NCBI RefSeq assembly: GCF_910592395.1
Contig: NC_088323.1
Span: 11,519,501-11,583,500 of the forward strand
Direction: 5' to 3'
Length of the DNA: 64,000 nt
Source: Lineus longissimus
Taxonomy: Eukaryota > Nemertea > Pilidiophora > Heteronemertea > Lineidae
The notes beneath the pieces were generated by a model. It was not told the origin of the DNA. It did no database searches and was given only the letters and a program-made list of their open reading frames with translations. Of the stretch, positions 23,863 to 34,788 are shown one piece after another (within the stretch, counting starts at the first letter, position 1; each line of letters begins with the position of its first letter). Position numbers and translations under genes: made by a program.

Positions 23863-24450
23863 CTACACAAAGTCATTGTACTTTGGGTTAGGTCTAGAGA
23901 TCCGACCAGACCTGGTGGTCGCTACCGAGTCTTTTAACTGCGCTGTTTGAGTCATTATAGCGTGATCATTCGATTGTTCAGCGAGTTGTTCAGGAGAGTC
24001 CTCTAGGTTGTGATTAGGCATGGACGCATCTCTTTCACTATCCTGCGGAACTTTAATCAGCTGCGATCGGTTCCTCCCCAATATTGTTCCATTCGGTGTA
24101 CGAACACTGTACGAACGTGGATATTGAGTTGTGGAGACTACTTCTCTGGGTAACCAGTCCTTCCTTTGATGGTTTTGAATACGGATGTAATCCCTAGGTG
24201 TTAGCGTGGTGAATTCGGATTTGTTGGCGTGCGCGTCTTGACAGCGTTTTGCCGTGTCCTTGCGTTCAAATAGTTTCTTTCGAGTTTCACGAGCGTTCGG
24301 GATGTTGGGAGTTAAAGCTCCTACAGTGATGGGCGGCTGTGTCCTGAGTTTCCTCCCGAACAGCAATTGAGCTGGTGATGGCAATTAAGTCATCACGTGG
24401 CGAGTCGCGGTATGCAAGAAGAGCCATGTATGTTTTGGCGAAGTGCCATT
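23863..24450 (-). pseudogene. Ty3/gypsy integrase C-terminal end (3' part of split pol relic)
   Basis: Read leftwards, the integrase core end (MALLAYRDSP at about 24425-24395) is followed by one frame change near 24390. Then comes the SPAQLLFGRKLRTQPP block, a basic linker, a GDYIRIQ/DWLPREVV-type C-terminal fold, and a polar tail ending in a TRSGRISRPNPKY motif typical of gypsy pol termini. The upstream part of the same pol lies at 26131-27050, so about 1.7 kb of foreign DNA separates them. It is dead: frame change, split, and no LTRs or upstream RT found. Confidence 0.85.
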
Positions 24451-24655
24451 TCCTCATGTGCTATAAAAATTGTAAACAAACGGACGCCATTTTAATAGAG
24501 GCTCATGGGAGTCACATAAAAAATAAATATTATAAAATTAATAAAACTACGCGAGATCACGGCCTCGCACTGGGTTTTCGCTCTCATTCTGCTAGGGCCC
24601 TACAGGGAGCACACGGCCTTTTCGTTCTTCCCGGGTTTCCTGTGTTTTATTTGTA

Positions 24656-24877
24656 TCATTCGTCCTGGTTGGAATCCTGTGCCATGTTATACTGTTTGGA
24701 GGCGGTTCGTTGAAGGAAGTTGAAGTTTGAAGGTCCTGGTAGGATTATTCCGATAATTTCTCCTTTTAATTCCAAAATTTGACTGGGAGTCAGTAGGGCG
24801 CAGTCTTCGTCACTCCCCTTCGTAATGTCGTAATGACATGCACTTAAATTGAGCCGCCATTTTGTTTGTGAGCTCAT
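24656..24877 (-). CDS. Hypothetical 73-codon ORF in the insertion
   Basis: Starts at an ATG that overlaps the last bases of the preceding 157-codon ORF (ATGA-type overlap at 24874-24877). It is acidic and hydrophilic with a short aliphatic stretch (IIGIILPG). I do not recognise it. Its small size and setting inside an insertion make chance a real alternative. Confidence 0.2.
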   Translation of the reverse strand: MSSQTKWRLNLSACHYDITKGSDEDCALLTPSQILELKGEIIGIILPGPSNFNFLQRTASKQYNMAQDSNQDE

Positions 24878-25347
24878 GTTTTGATTACGTTTCCAAACCT
24901 GTGTATTGACATAATCGCTTTGTATGGGATTTCTCCCTTGTGTATGTGCAAAATTGTGCTACACGCTAGCTCATGCATTCGTATAGTATTATACCTATTC
25001 TGGCCGGTTTCGTAGGCCTGTAGGTTTTGTCTTCGCATTTGTTGTGGACAGATTTTATATCGTTGACGTTTCATGCACTGTTCTGGTTTTCCAGTTTGTT
25101 GGGTAATCTTACTATTTAGGTCATATGTGCTTAGGCCTGGACTAATAATTATAGTCCTTCGTGATGGTGTGTTAGAATGTCCTGTGGTTACATATGTCAT
25201 CGTTGGATGGTCTTGATGCTCGGTTCTAGTCTTGTTTCCGGGTTGAACGGAAGGGCCACCATTCTTTAAGCACCTAAATTGTAGGCGTGTTATATAAATT
25301 CGGTTGTTTTCTAGTTTACAGAAATAGGCGTTAATCGGTGACGTCAT
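24874..25347 (-). CDS. Hypothetical 157-codon ORF in the insertion
   Basis: The longest ORF in the 24.45-26.13 kb insertion. It is basic, with four cysteines, no obvious zinc-knuckle spacing, no membrane segment and no signal peptide. It overlaps the start of the next ORF by four bases. I do not recognise it. It could be an accessory or gag-like ORF of the inserted element, or simply a chance ORF, since no homologue is visible elsewhere in the window. Confidence 0.25.
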   Translation of the reverse strand: MTSPINAYFCKLENNRIYITRLQFRCLKNGGPSVQPGNKTRTEHQDHPTMTYVTTGHSNTPSRRTIIISPGLSTYDLNSKITQQTGKPEQCMKRQRYKICPQQMRRQNLQAYETGQNRYNTIRMHELACSTILHIHKGEIPYKAIMSIHRFGNVIKT

Positions 25348-25742
25348 GTTCTAAAAAGTGCATTCAAGCACTTCTAGCATTCTTCGTAGTAGACATTCGG
25401 TTCGGCCATTGTGGTTGAATTTGTAGTTGAATTTATTCGACTACTAGCAAATAGCATTCGTGTCTACATTGCTCGATAGCCGGAATTATAATTGGCATTC
25501 CGCTGTCGTACATCTCCTTCGTTTACACGCCGCCAGTTTAGGTTTACGTCCGTGATAGTATTTTAATAAACTGACATTGGGTCAAAATGGGTTCGCCCAT
25601 CCACATCATCTAACATTTAGTAAGAACCAAAGTTCTAGTTGTATCACCTTGTTACTTATATTGCCTATGACCAAAACCAAAAAAGATTTAATTGATTCCT
25701 TGTTTAACATTCGACTTATTAGTCAGAACAGTATAGCTCATC

Positions 25743-25817
25743 CATGTATTGTTAATATTCAACATTATATATCAAACCATCATGTATTGTTAATATTCAA
25801 CATTATATATCAAACTA
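25743..25817. repeat. Two copies of a 38-bp AT-rich tandem repeat
   Basis: The unit 'catgtattgttaatattc...' starts at 25743 and 25781 with essentially identical sequence. Confidence 0.9.
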
Positions 25818-26130
25818 TAGTCGACATACGTATATGTGCATTATTGTACAAAACTATAAACATATATATTATCAAGATATATACTTAGCCCGCTTGTTGG
25901 TCAAGTGACGGGTTTGAGAGGAACCCAGAACCTCTTCTAGATATTGCGCCGCCCAGGGCTAGCAACAGGGTGTGAAGCCAAGGGCGTGATAACATAGTCT
26001 CCAGGGCAGCTGATTGGTACTGGTGTCAACAACCGTGAAGGGTGCTGCCATTGGAATTAGAAACAACAACAGCCATAACCAGGTGGGTCCAGTGTTTGTT
26101 CGAATTCTACCGTCCCTGTTGTTTATTGGT

Positions 26131-27050
26131 ATCCGAACCTTCGTCAAAACAATGTAGGGGTCTTCACCGTTTGCCTTCGCTTTCTTCAGCAGGTTTTTTA
26201 CTGTTGGAACAGTACGTTCGGCTAATCCGTTTGACCTTGGATACCTCGGACTGGATGTTTTGTGCGTGAAGTTCCACTTGTCAGATAATTCCTTAAATTG
26301 CCTGTTACTGTACTGCGGGCCATTGTCAGTGAGATAGAGTGTTTCTGGAATGCCATGTCTCGCAAATATTTTCTTGATGTGTCCGATTACGGTGTTTGCG
26401 GAAGTTTTTTCAAGCATTTCCACCTCGGAATATCCTGAGAATGCATCAACGACGAGGAAGTGATCTTTGAAATGAAAGAAGAATAAATCGGATGAAACAT
26501 TTTGCCATGGACGTGTTGGCGTTTCATGTGGCATCAGCGGCTCCTTGCGGGTTTTTTCGCGCGTGTTTCTGACATACAGCACATTTTGCTACTTTTGTGC
26601 GATCATTCCAGGCCAAAAGAGAACTTCTTTAGCCCTTCGGCTACATAGTTCACGCCCTAGATGGCTGTCATGGACCAGTTCAGTCATTTAACTTTGCATA
26701 GATTTAGGCAATGTTATACGCGAACCTTTCAGTACAATGTCATCTAGAATGTGAAATTCCTCTCTGTCGTGCAAATACTACCGTAGATCGGAATCAAGAT
26801 CACGACGATACTTAGGCCAGCCATTTTTTATATTGTTCATCAGTTTGACCAACACAGCGTCATTTAGGGTGGCTGCCTGAAATTGCTTGCGCTTTTCCGG
26901 AGAGATTGCAAGGTTGTCACCGACAAGATGAACCTGTAGTTCAACCTCCTTTTCCATGTCACTGTTCGTTTGCCCCGGTAGGTTGGCACGAGATAATGCA
27001 TCTGATACATACATTTCTTTGCCTGGAACGTGTACCTGAAAGGACCGGGG
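26131..27050 (-). pseudogene. Ty3/gypsy pol relic: RNase H end, H2C2 finger, integrase core
   Basis: Read leftwards, a VPGKEMYVSDALSRA block marks the end of RNase H (about 27050-26990). A linker follows, then a degenerate H2C2 zinc-binding region with HDSHLG and FWPGM (about 26700-26600). Next is the DDE integrase core, with the first Asp in the SSDLFF block, the second in LTDNGPQY (about 26325) and the catalytic Glu in NGLAERTV (about 26220). An in-frame TAG lies in the H2C2 region near 26597, and other frame breaks occur between RNase H and the finger. Homology ends at about 26130 where the 1.7-kb insertion begins, and the pol continues at 24450-23863. No RT upstream and no LTRs were found, so this is an old truncated copy, clearly different from the + strand element at 34-46 kb. 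Confidence 0.85.
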
Positions 27051-27356
27051 TTTTGGTCAGGTATTTGAAATATATGTTTATACACTTTTTCGATCTTTTC
27101 TGGGACACAACGATCGTAAACTCAGCGTTTTATTACTAACTCTTTTGTTGAAACTTTTCATGCGTACTTTCCCGGGCGCCAGCCGTTTATAAGTCATGTG
27201 ATCGGTCTGGTGGCCATTGCGTATTTACATCTTTATGCGATCCGACTGGTTCTCCCGTCTGAGTCACGTGACTGACGCAGTTCGCGGCCTCTTCAGATTT
27301 GCATCTCAAACCTTAAAATCAATATCGGATTAACCCTTTTATAACTCGTAAATTTC

Positions 27357-27380
27357 GGAATATATATATATATATATATC
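27357..27380. repeat. (TA)n microsatellite
   Basis: About ten TA dinucleotides at the edge of the R2 copy, a typical insertion-edge feature. Confidence 0.85.
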
Positions 27381-27965
27381 TATATCATAATACTAGAAGG
27401 CGGCTCGATAAAGTGCCATTTGGGGGTAGTGTTTCGTCTCGAAATTTTGCACGTTTGCAGGTGATATGTTATCCTGATGCAACGTTATGTTTATTTTCGG
27501 AAATTTACTTCAGCGGAGCAGTAATGAGGGATTTTTAATCGGACACTGTCAATTCTCCTTACCACTCACAGAAGCCAAGTCATAGCTGTTTAGTTATGCA
27601 GGGGCTTAATCAATTACCTGCACTCCCTGTGGGGTGGGTAACATCACCAGTTGAACAGATGGCGGCTGTAGGGGGATGATTGGAACAGCCTGTACCTGTT
27701 GACCATGTTGACCAGCTGAACTAAGGTTAATGTTATTTTCAATCCACGATTGCAGGTCACCTGATGTTCGAGATTTCGCGGGGAAAGAAATTGTAAACAA
27801 ACGTATGTGTGCAGTTCAAATGTAAACAAAAATGTATTTTTGGTACTTTCGGTTGCTGGACTTGGGTTTTCCCGCAGTAAGGAGCTGGGGTCAAATAATT
27901 GGTGGTCTATTGTTTATGGGTGCTGTGTTAGCCAGAGCTAGCCCTTGACGCAATGGTCCCGGAAC
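27376..27965 (-). repeat. R2 repeat, inverted partial copy
   Basis: Reverse complement of the right two-thirds of the copy at 14773-15893, including 'gatgattggaacagcctgta' and 'tgggttttcccgcagt'. It has one copy of the ~85-bp block that is doubled at 15.5 kb. Confidence 0.65.
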
Positions 27966-28815
27966 CGCCGACAGGCGGCACCACCTCACGACGAAGGCTT
28001 TTGCGGACCGCTTCAAATGGTTTCATAAGTCATATTCCTGGTTGTGGATTTCGACCTCCAGTTATCTATGATAGAACCCGCTCCAATCGGTTTAACCGCA
28101 TGGAATAGTTAGCAAAATAATTTTCAAGGTAGTTTACGGTGAAAAGGAGCGTGGACGAAATTTGACTTAGAAGAAAAAAAGGATTTTATCGGTGAATATC
28201 AAAACTGATGACGCGTCTGAAATTGTGAACTGATAATTTTTAGCAAGATCCGATGACGACGCAGACATTGCACAATTTTGTGACGTTCCACCACACACGA
28301 TTTTATGACGTTGTACACCTCGTGTATGCACGTGTATGCTCATGTCATCGTGCGGTAAAATATGACAGCCACGGCTGCCGGTACTTTCGGTGTTTGCGCC
28401 TTGTAACTGGTAAGTTTGTGGAAAGAGCCATGTTTCAAGTGACATAAGCCATTTGGAATGCGTGTGTATTCTTTGGGCGGCTTGTAGTAATTAATGACAC
28501 CGAGCTTGAAGTCAAGTAAGTAGTACAAGTGTGGGCCTAGGCCCGACCGGCATCCACTCTCCTCATTTCATGATTTGGTCAACGATTTGAAGCAGCCGTA
28601 TCATATCCAAAAACATTCACAAGTGCAATGTTTCATGCCAGAAAGTTCCACAACATGACATGCACCAAACTTCTTGCAATTATGACGTCAGTGCATACAG
28701 CACATTCCAGTGCCCAAATGCAGCATGGACAAAATCACATCAATGCATCCTTCTTCTCGTCAACCACAACTGTCCGATATTCCACATTTCTATCTGAATG
28801 TGAGTACAAACAGAA
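27966..28815. other. No gene seen; flank of the foldback element
   Basis: Only short motif-free ORFs. The last ~110 bp ('ctgaatgtgagtacaaacag', just before 28816) resembles sequence at 31610-31690 on the far side of the foldback. The insertion site may therefore have lain in a pre-existing short tandem duplication. Confidence 0.4.
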
Positions 28816-28824
28816 CCAATCAAC
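28816..28824. other. Left 9-bp target-site duplication of the foldback element
   Basis: CCAATCAAC directly precedes the foldback tip and is repeated exactly at 31499-31507. Confidence 0.9.
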
Positions 28825-31498
28825 GGGTCTGTGAAGTTGGCTCCCAGTTCCCAGTTCTCAGTTCCCAGTTCGCAGTTCCTTATTCGTACCCAAACATGGG
28901 TACGAATAAGGAACTAGGAAATGGGCTAAGCATTTCCCAGTTCCAAATTCAAATTGCTTTCAAATATTAACACTCCAAAGTCCGATAACTCAACTTGGTG
29001 GTTTTAACCCTTTCCTACCAAGTTCTCGATTCAACTATCAGTGACTTTAACCCTTTCTGACCCATTTCCCGGTTCAAAATACCAGCTCCTTATTCGCTTA
29101 ACTCATTTTAACCCTCTACATCTCCATTTCCCTATTCAAATGCTGGCTCCCGATTCAGCTACAAGTCACTTTAACCCTTTCTGACTCCATTTCATTCATT
29201 TGCAAGTCTCTTTAAGCCATTCTGACTCCATTTCCCAGTTCAAAATGCCAGTTCCTTATTCGTCTTAACTCATTTCAACCCTCTATAAGTCCATTTCCCT
29301 ATTCAAATGCTGGCTCCCGATTCAGCTACAAGTCACGTTAACCCTTTCTGACTCCATTTCATTCATTTGCAAGTCACTTTAACCCTTTCTGACTCCATTT
29401 CCCAGTTCAAAATACCAGCTCCTTATTCGTCTTAACTCGTTTTAACCCTTGATAACTCCATTTCCCGATTCATTTACAGTCACTTTAACCCTTTCTGACT
29501 CCATTTCATTCATTTGCAAGTCACTTTAACCCTTTCTGACTCCATTTCCCAGTTCAAAATGCCAGTTCCTTATTCGTCTTAACTCATTTTAACCCCCTAT
29601 AAGTCCATTTCCCTATTCAAATGCTGGCTCCCGATTCAGCTACAAGTCACTTTAACCCTTTCTGACTCCATTTCATTCATTTGCAAGTCTCTTTAACCCT
29701 TTCTGACTCCATTTCCCAGTTCAAAATGCCAGTTCCTTATTCGTCTTAACTCATTTTAACCCTCTATAAGTCCATTTCCCTATTCAAATGCTGGCTCCCG
29801 ATTCAGCTACAAGTCACTTTAACCCTTTCTGACTCCATTTCATTCATTTGCAAGTCACTTTAACCCTTCCTGACTCCATTTCCCAGTTCAAAATGCCAGT
29901 TCCTTATTCGTCTTAACTCATTTTAACCCTCTATAAGTCCATTTCCCCATTCAAATGCTGGCTTCCGATTCAGCTGCAAGTCACGTTAACCCTTTCTGAC
30001 TCCATTTCATTCATTTGCAAGTCACTTTAACCCTTTCTGACTCCGTTTCCCAGTTCAAAATGCCGTGGATCGAGTTTGTTTACAATATGCAGTGCCATCT
30101 TGGAAAAGCCGTGACGTCACCGCGGTATCGTCCTTGATTTGCAAGTCACTTTAACCCTTTTTGACTCCATTTCCCGGTTCAAAATGCCAGCTCCTTATTC
30201 GTCTTAACTCATTTTAACCCTGCTCAGCTAAGTCTGAAGTTTCTCGGACAATCAGGTGATAGGCGGATGACCACAGTTGCTATATTTAGTATGGCCACTA
30301 CGAAGGTGGCACTATTTTGAGACGGGTATCCCTGGTTTATCTTGTATTATTGTGTACTGGCTGTCGCCGCCAGCTAATTATGTATGTAACCATGCTTGTT
30401 TATACCACTTGCAGCTTGCCGCTAAGCTCTTCCCTCTTGCAGTCAATGAGACGACTTAATTACCATTCCTGATTTTAATCCCTTTCTCTGAACCAATCAG
30501 AGTAATTGCATTGATCATGTACGTATTTGTAACCCGTATATGATATGTTTGTGGATAATAAAGCTGAGTCGGGAGCCAGCATTTGAATAGGGAAATGGAC
30601 TGATAGAGGGTTAAAATGAGTTAAGACGAATAAGGAACTGGCATTTTGAACTGGGAAATGGAGTCAGAAAGGGTTAAAGAGACTTGAAAACGAATGAAAT
30701 GGAGTCAGAAAGGGTTAAAGTGACTTGTAGCTGAATCGGGAGCCAGCATTTGAATAGGGAAATGGACTTATAGAGGGTTAAAATGAGTTAAGACGAATAA
30801 GGAGCTGGCATTTTGAACCGGGAAATGGAGTCAGAAAGGGTTAAAGTGACTTGTAGCTGAATCGGGAGCCAGCATTTGAATAGGGAAATGGACTTATAGA
30901 GGGTTGAAATGAGTTAAGACGAATAAGGAACTGGCATTTTGAACTGGGAAATGGAGTCAGAAAGGGTTAAAGTGACTTGCAAATGAATGAAATGGACTCA
31001 GAAAGGGTTAAAGTGACTTGTAGCTGAATCGGGAGCCAGCATTTGAATAGGGAAATGGACTTATAGAGGGTTAAAATGAGTTAAGACGAATAAGGAACTG
31101 GCATTTCGAACTGGGAAATGGAGTCAGAAAGGGTTAAAGAGACTTGCAAATGAATGAAATGGAGTCAGAAAGGGTTAAAGTGACTGTAAATGAATCGGGA
31201 AATGGAGTTATAAAGGGTTAAAACGAGTTAAGCGAATAAGGAGCTGGTATTTTGAACCGGGAAATGGGTCAGAAAGGGTTAAAGTCACTGATAGTTGAAT
31301 CGCGAGCTTGGTAGGAAAGGGTTAAAACCACCAAGTTGAGTTATCGGACTGTGGAGGGTTAATATTTGAAAGAAATTTGAATTGGGAACTGGGAAATGCT
31401 TAGCCCATTTCGTACCCAAACACACCATGTTTCAAAATGGGTACGAATAACGAACTGGGAACTGGGAACTGGGAACTAGGAGCCAACTTCACAGACCC
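28825..31498. mobile_element. Foldback transposable element, long tandem-repeat inverted arms
   Basis: The ends are exact complements over GGGTCTGTGAAGTTGGCTCC (28825 onward) and the matching right tip (to 31498). Each arm is built from alternating sub-repeats of about 170-180 bp: 'ttaaccctttctgactcc', 'ttccttattcgtcttaactc', 'gctggctcccgattcagc' on the left and their complements on the right. The left arm is about 1.4 kb, the right about 0.94 kb, and the centre is 328 bp. A 9-bp duplication (CCAATCAAC) flanks the whole. This is the architecture of foldback elements such as Drosophila FB and sea urchin TU. 9-bp duplications are known for FB and Mutator-like elements. No transposase lies inside, so the copy is non-autonomous. 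Confidence 0.9.
30233..30560. other. Unique central segment of the foldback element
   Basis: The only part of the foldback not made of sub-repeats. It holds no ORF above 60 codons and no transposase motif. An AATAAAGC near 30557 sits at the right junction. It may be a captured fragment. Confidence 0.7.
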
Positions 31499-31507
31499 CC
31501 AATCAAC
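31499..31507. other. Right 9-bp target-site duplication of the foldback element
   Basis: Exact repeat of CCAATCAAC at 28816-28824. Confidence 0.9.
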
Positions 31508-31899
31508 TTGTATCCGCTTCATCCATTTAACATCTGCAGCACAATGTGAGAGGACGCATTGCCTTCATGAGCAATGCATCCTCTTACCTCTCACCTCCAA
31601 ACCTCAAGCTGTCCAAATAAAACTTTCCCTTTTTACAAACTCTACAACAAAACTGAATGTCAGTATAAACAGCTCCTAATCAACTCATATAACCTTAAAT
31701 CACTTTACATATGCAGTATAGTGTGAGAGCTTCCACATCATTAAAGCCCTGTGATCACCACAGGAGAAAAACCATCCACCATTGCCACCCCAAACCCACA
31801 AATACAACCCTACAAGTCGAGAACACCCTCCATATGGCCAAACTCACTGCTCCTTACTAAATAAGCTGAAATAACCAAACCCAGCTTGTTCCGAAAACT

Positions 31900-32437
31900 C
31901 TGGATTATGAAGGCATTTTCAAATTAAGGTTACCATGGTCTGTTTATGTGCTCACCACAGCTTTCAATAATTGATCTGAAGAGGCCCGCTGAACCTGAAA
32001 TGGCCTTATCAAGGAGCTGCTCACGGTGCTGAACGTCTAGCTTGCCTGTCGAGTAAGTGCCTTGCCCGAAACCTGGCTACATGTAGGAGGAGCACGCATT
32101 TTAAAGTTATAGTAGTGATAGTGCAATTGGTTCGAGCCATTTGGAGGCCGACATGTGAAGGCCTATCTGGGTACTCCTTCTTCTCCGTATAAAAAGGCAC
32201 ATATTGCTGACTAAGGAACGAGGCATTGCCTCATCATCTCTATCGGACCAACTGATATACTTTTATATGCACGCATACAGCACGCCACAGCTAGGTCCCA
32301 GTCTGTGGACAATCGTTGGTTTAATTTGTCTCTTCGATATGGCTCCTTTGATATTGCATTTGATTTTCATTGCAATTCAATATATTCAAGGTATAGCCCA
32401 TTTGAACCTGCCTGCGCCACGGGTACAATGCTTATAT
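31900..32437 (-). repeat. R2 repeat, inverted partial copy
   Basis: Reverse complement of the left half of the copy at 14773-15893: 'accatggtctgtttatgtgc', 'caaggagctgctcac', 'ttgaacctgcctgcgccacg'. Diverged, with no coding content. Confidence 0.65.
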
Positions 32438-33502
32438 ATATATATTGCATCATGATGAATGCAAGTACAACTGGGGTGTAAAACTATTGTGCCTCGGAAT
32501 AGCGTATTTTTTGGTAGTTTAATAGCAATTTGCGTCTGTAGTTGGACTTTGATTAACCATCGGTTTCGACCTTTCTTAATTGGTTTTCTCCCCTTATTAC
32601 GGCGTGTGTTGCGTCACTGGGGCGCTTTGCATTATGGGTCGGAATGTTGATGGTTATTTGCATATGACCTTGACCCTTTGTGTATATATATCGGGGTAAG
32701 CGCGGTTTATCTCTCCACTAGATGATCAGATATGATGCCAACTTTTTCGGTTGCGGACGAGCAACTTGCAGCTAGAACTCCTGCGTATTTTTCCAGATAA
32801 CTAACTTAGTGGATAACCGGGGAGCCAGGATTGCACAGGTATTAAGAAACCGGTATAGAGTATCTCTCCTAACGTGGATCCACTCACGAGCTTTCTATAA
32901 CCGGGTAAACCTTTCCTCACTGGTGGATGCTCACAGAAGTAGTCTGAAAAAGGGCACAGTTAGTATCAAATGTGCTTTCAAACCCATATAGCGGTATATT
33001 GGGTCGACGCTAACGAAGTGCAGGCCCAGTTTTTCCGTGGATATGTCTGTGGCAGCATATGCCTAGTAACCATGCCTAGCAACGGCCATTTTTACTTAGA
33101 AAAAACATTTTTAATCATTTTTTTTTCGAAATTCGCTTTCTACGAATAGTGCGGAATACATCAAGCCTCTTTGTCACCAATTTTCAGCAAAATCGGAGTA
33201 AAAGTGTAGGCGGTGAATCGATTTGTTTCGGCTCAACGGCTTCGGCCAATCGGGAATGCTATGCAAAACACCATTCTGTATACGTGACCATGCACGCACA
33301 CGAAAACATGCCCCAATAAAATCGCTAATTGCACCCAACAAAACCACAGACAATCAAATATCTCACGCGTATCACGTAACTAAGAATCTTAATAGATACA
33401 TCCTTCTGTATCTCTCCGTGCCGTTGTGTTATTATTTCATAATCACCGATGGAAGTTGGAAATTTTCGCTAAATGTCAGCGTGCGATCGCCATTTCCTGA
33501 CG
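32438..33502. other. No gene seen
   Basis: Motif-free short ORFs only. A TATA-like run at 32682-32692 followed by GC-rich sequence could be a promoter fragment, but nothing downstream supports it. Confidence 0.4.
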
Positions 33503-33945
33503 GAGACAAGACCACTAATGAATATTCATAGGTTGGAGGGTCGAGGCCTATCAATTAGACGAGTGCATGTTTTTTACTCTCAAGTACATATTTGGAGAGG
33601 TATTGAAAAAATATTTGCTGTGGCAAGTCTACAGATATAAAGAAATTATTTGATGAAAAAATTAATTTCGAATTTTGCTAATTGGGTAATAGGGGGCGTG
33701 TTTTGAGTTTTTTCTGCCAGTTGGCTGAAAAGAGTGGAAATATCAAAGTCTGTCTAATTTGTCGATTAAAAAAAAAATTCCGTGGTCAATCACCAATTTC
33801 CATCGCACCAGTTACTCGCAAGACTAACCCGTATATCATATCCGAATTTCAGTTTCACTACTTGACGCATTCTTTGATGCGTCGCGGTCAAACATTGACA
33901 ATTTAACTGCTAAAAGGCTTAAAAAATCAATTGTGGTCTTGTCTC
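33503..33945 (-). mobile_element. MITE M1, solitary 443-bp copy with 4-bp target duplication
   Basis: Ends GAGACAAGACCAC and GTGGTCTTGTCTC. GACG flanks both sides (33499-33502 and 33946-33949). It lies in the opposite orientation to the four array copies at 34789-38204 and about 540 bp left of the LTR retrotransposon. No ORF of its own, so a non-autonomous DNA element mobilised in trans. The 13-bp ends and 4-bp duplication do not let me name the superfamily. Confidence 0.9.
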
Positions 33946-34477
33946 GACGTGTTTACAACTTGTCAGAGGCGGAGCATAACTCAAAAATTAGCATCCGGAG
34001 TATGTATATTCAAGCTGACGGCGCCGCTTTATTCTTTCTACAGTTGAATGTTAATGATTGTGTAGGAGTGGCACCTTTCTGGTGCCCCTTTAAGGGTTAT
34101 CCTCTTATGAGCCCGATTGAATTAGTTATAGTAATTACATAACCTAGGCCTTGCAGTTGCATAATTTGGGCTGGAAACTTGGTTCACGCTCCAGGCATGT
34201 AATATATGAGTTTACACTCAAAACTGCTGCCTGTATGACACACATGCTTTACAATACTGGCTAGATTTCCTTCTCGGGCCCAGCTGATTCTGATATTAGA
34301 GAGATACACTAAAAAGGATAGGAGACAACTCCACCAAGAAAAGACCAAGACCTAAGGAAGAAGACTCGAAGAAGTGGTTCACAAGTTAAGGTAGGACCAC
34401 TAGTACAATTGTAAATCAGCAGGCGTGACCTATACATGTTCCAGACTCCATGTCACGTGGTTAGCCCGTCTGCTGTG

Positions 34478-34482
34478 TCCAA
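34478..34482. other. Left 5-bp target-site duplication of the LTR retrotransposon
   Basis: TCCAA immediately left of the 5' LTR, repeated at 45742-45746 after the 3' LTR. Confidence 0.9.
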
Positions 34483-34725
34483 TGTGGCGGGCCGGTTTTA
34501 GGCCGGCATCATTCTGCCGCACCCTGTAGCGGCGCACTCTCTGGGAAATCCCCGTACAAGCTGGTGCGACTGAGCATGCGCAGAAGGAAGGAGCTAGCAA
34601 AGAACGGAGAAATACCGACCTGTGTTGTGTATCATTGTTATAAGAATTACAGAGTAATAAACGAGGATTTATCTAAGGGAGCATATGTGTTGAATTACTC
34701 AAGGGGCTAGTTTAGTCCCGCCAAA
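34483..34725 (+). repeat. 5' LTR (243 bp)
   Basis: Begins TGTGGCGGGCC and ends GTCCCGCCAAA, aligned end to end with 45499-45741. It contains a TATAAG near 34639 and an AATAAA at 34656-34661, suitable for promoter and polyadenylation functions. The first 30 bp form a GC-rich hairpin (GCCGG..CCGGC). Confidence 0.95.
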
Positions 34726-34726
34726 G

Positions 34727-34744
34727 TGGTGACAGCTGTTTAGA
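34727..34744 (+). promoter_or_regulatory. Primer-binding site candidate
   Basis: One base after the LTR comes TGGTGACAGCTG. TGG complements the universal CCA tRNA 3' end, and the position is right for minus-strand priming. I cannot assign the tRNA without the host's tRNA set. Confidence 0.65.
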
Positions 34745-34788
34745 TCGAACCTGCCCGAAAGAAGCGTTTTTGTTGGCGAGTCCGACTC

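Larger units (their letters stand above)
24451..26130. mobile_element. ~1.7-kb insertion splitting the minus-strand gypsy integrase
   Basis: The integrase homology breaks at about 26130 (after the EDPYIVLT block) and resumes at about 24450, so the DNA between is an insertion. It contains two overlapping minus-strand ORFs (25347-24874 and 24877-24656), an AT-rich 38-bp tandem repeat at 25743-25817, and no recognised transposase. I could not identify clear terminal repeats or a target duplication, so the boundaries are good only to tens of bases. It may be a non-autonomous element. Confidence 0.55.

Noticed and set aside
28840-31490. Regular repeats with variable tails that could suggest a CRISPR-like array
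   Set aside because: Units are ~170-180 bp, inverted about a centre, and flanked by a target duplication: a foldback transposon in a eukaryotic context.
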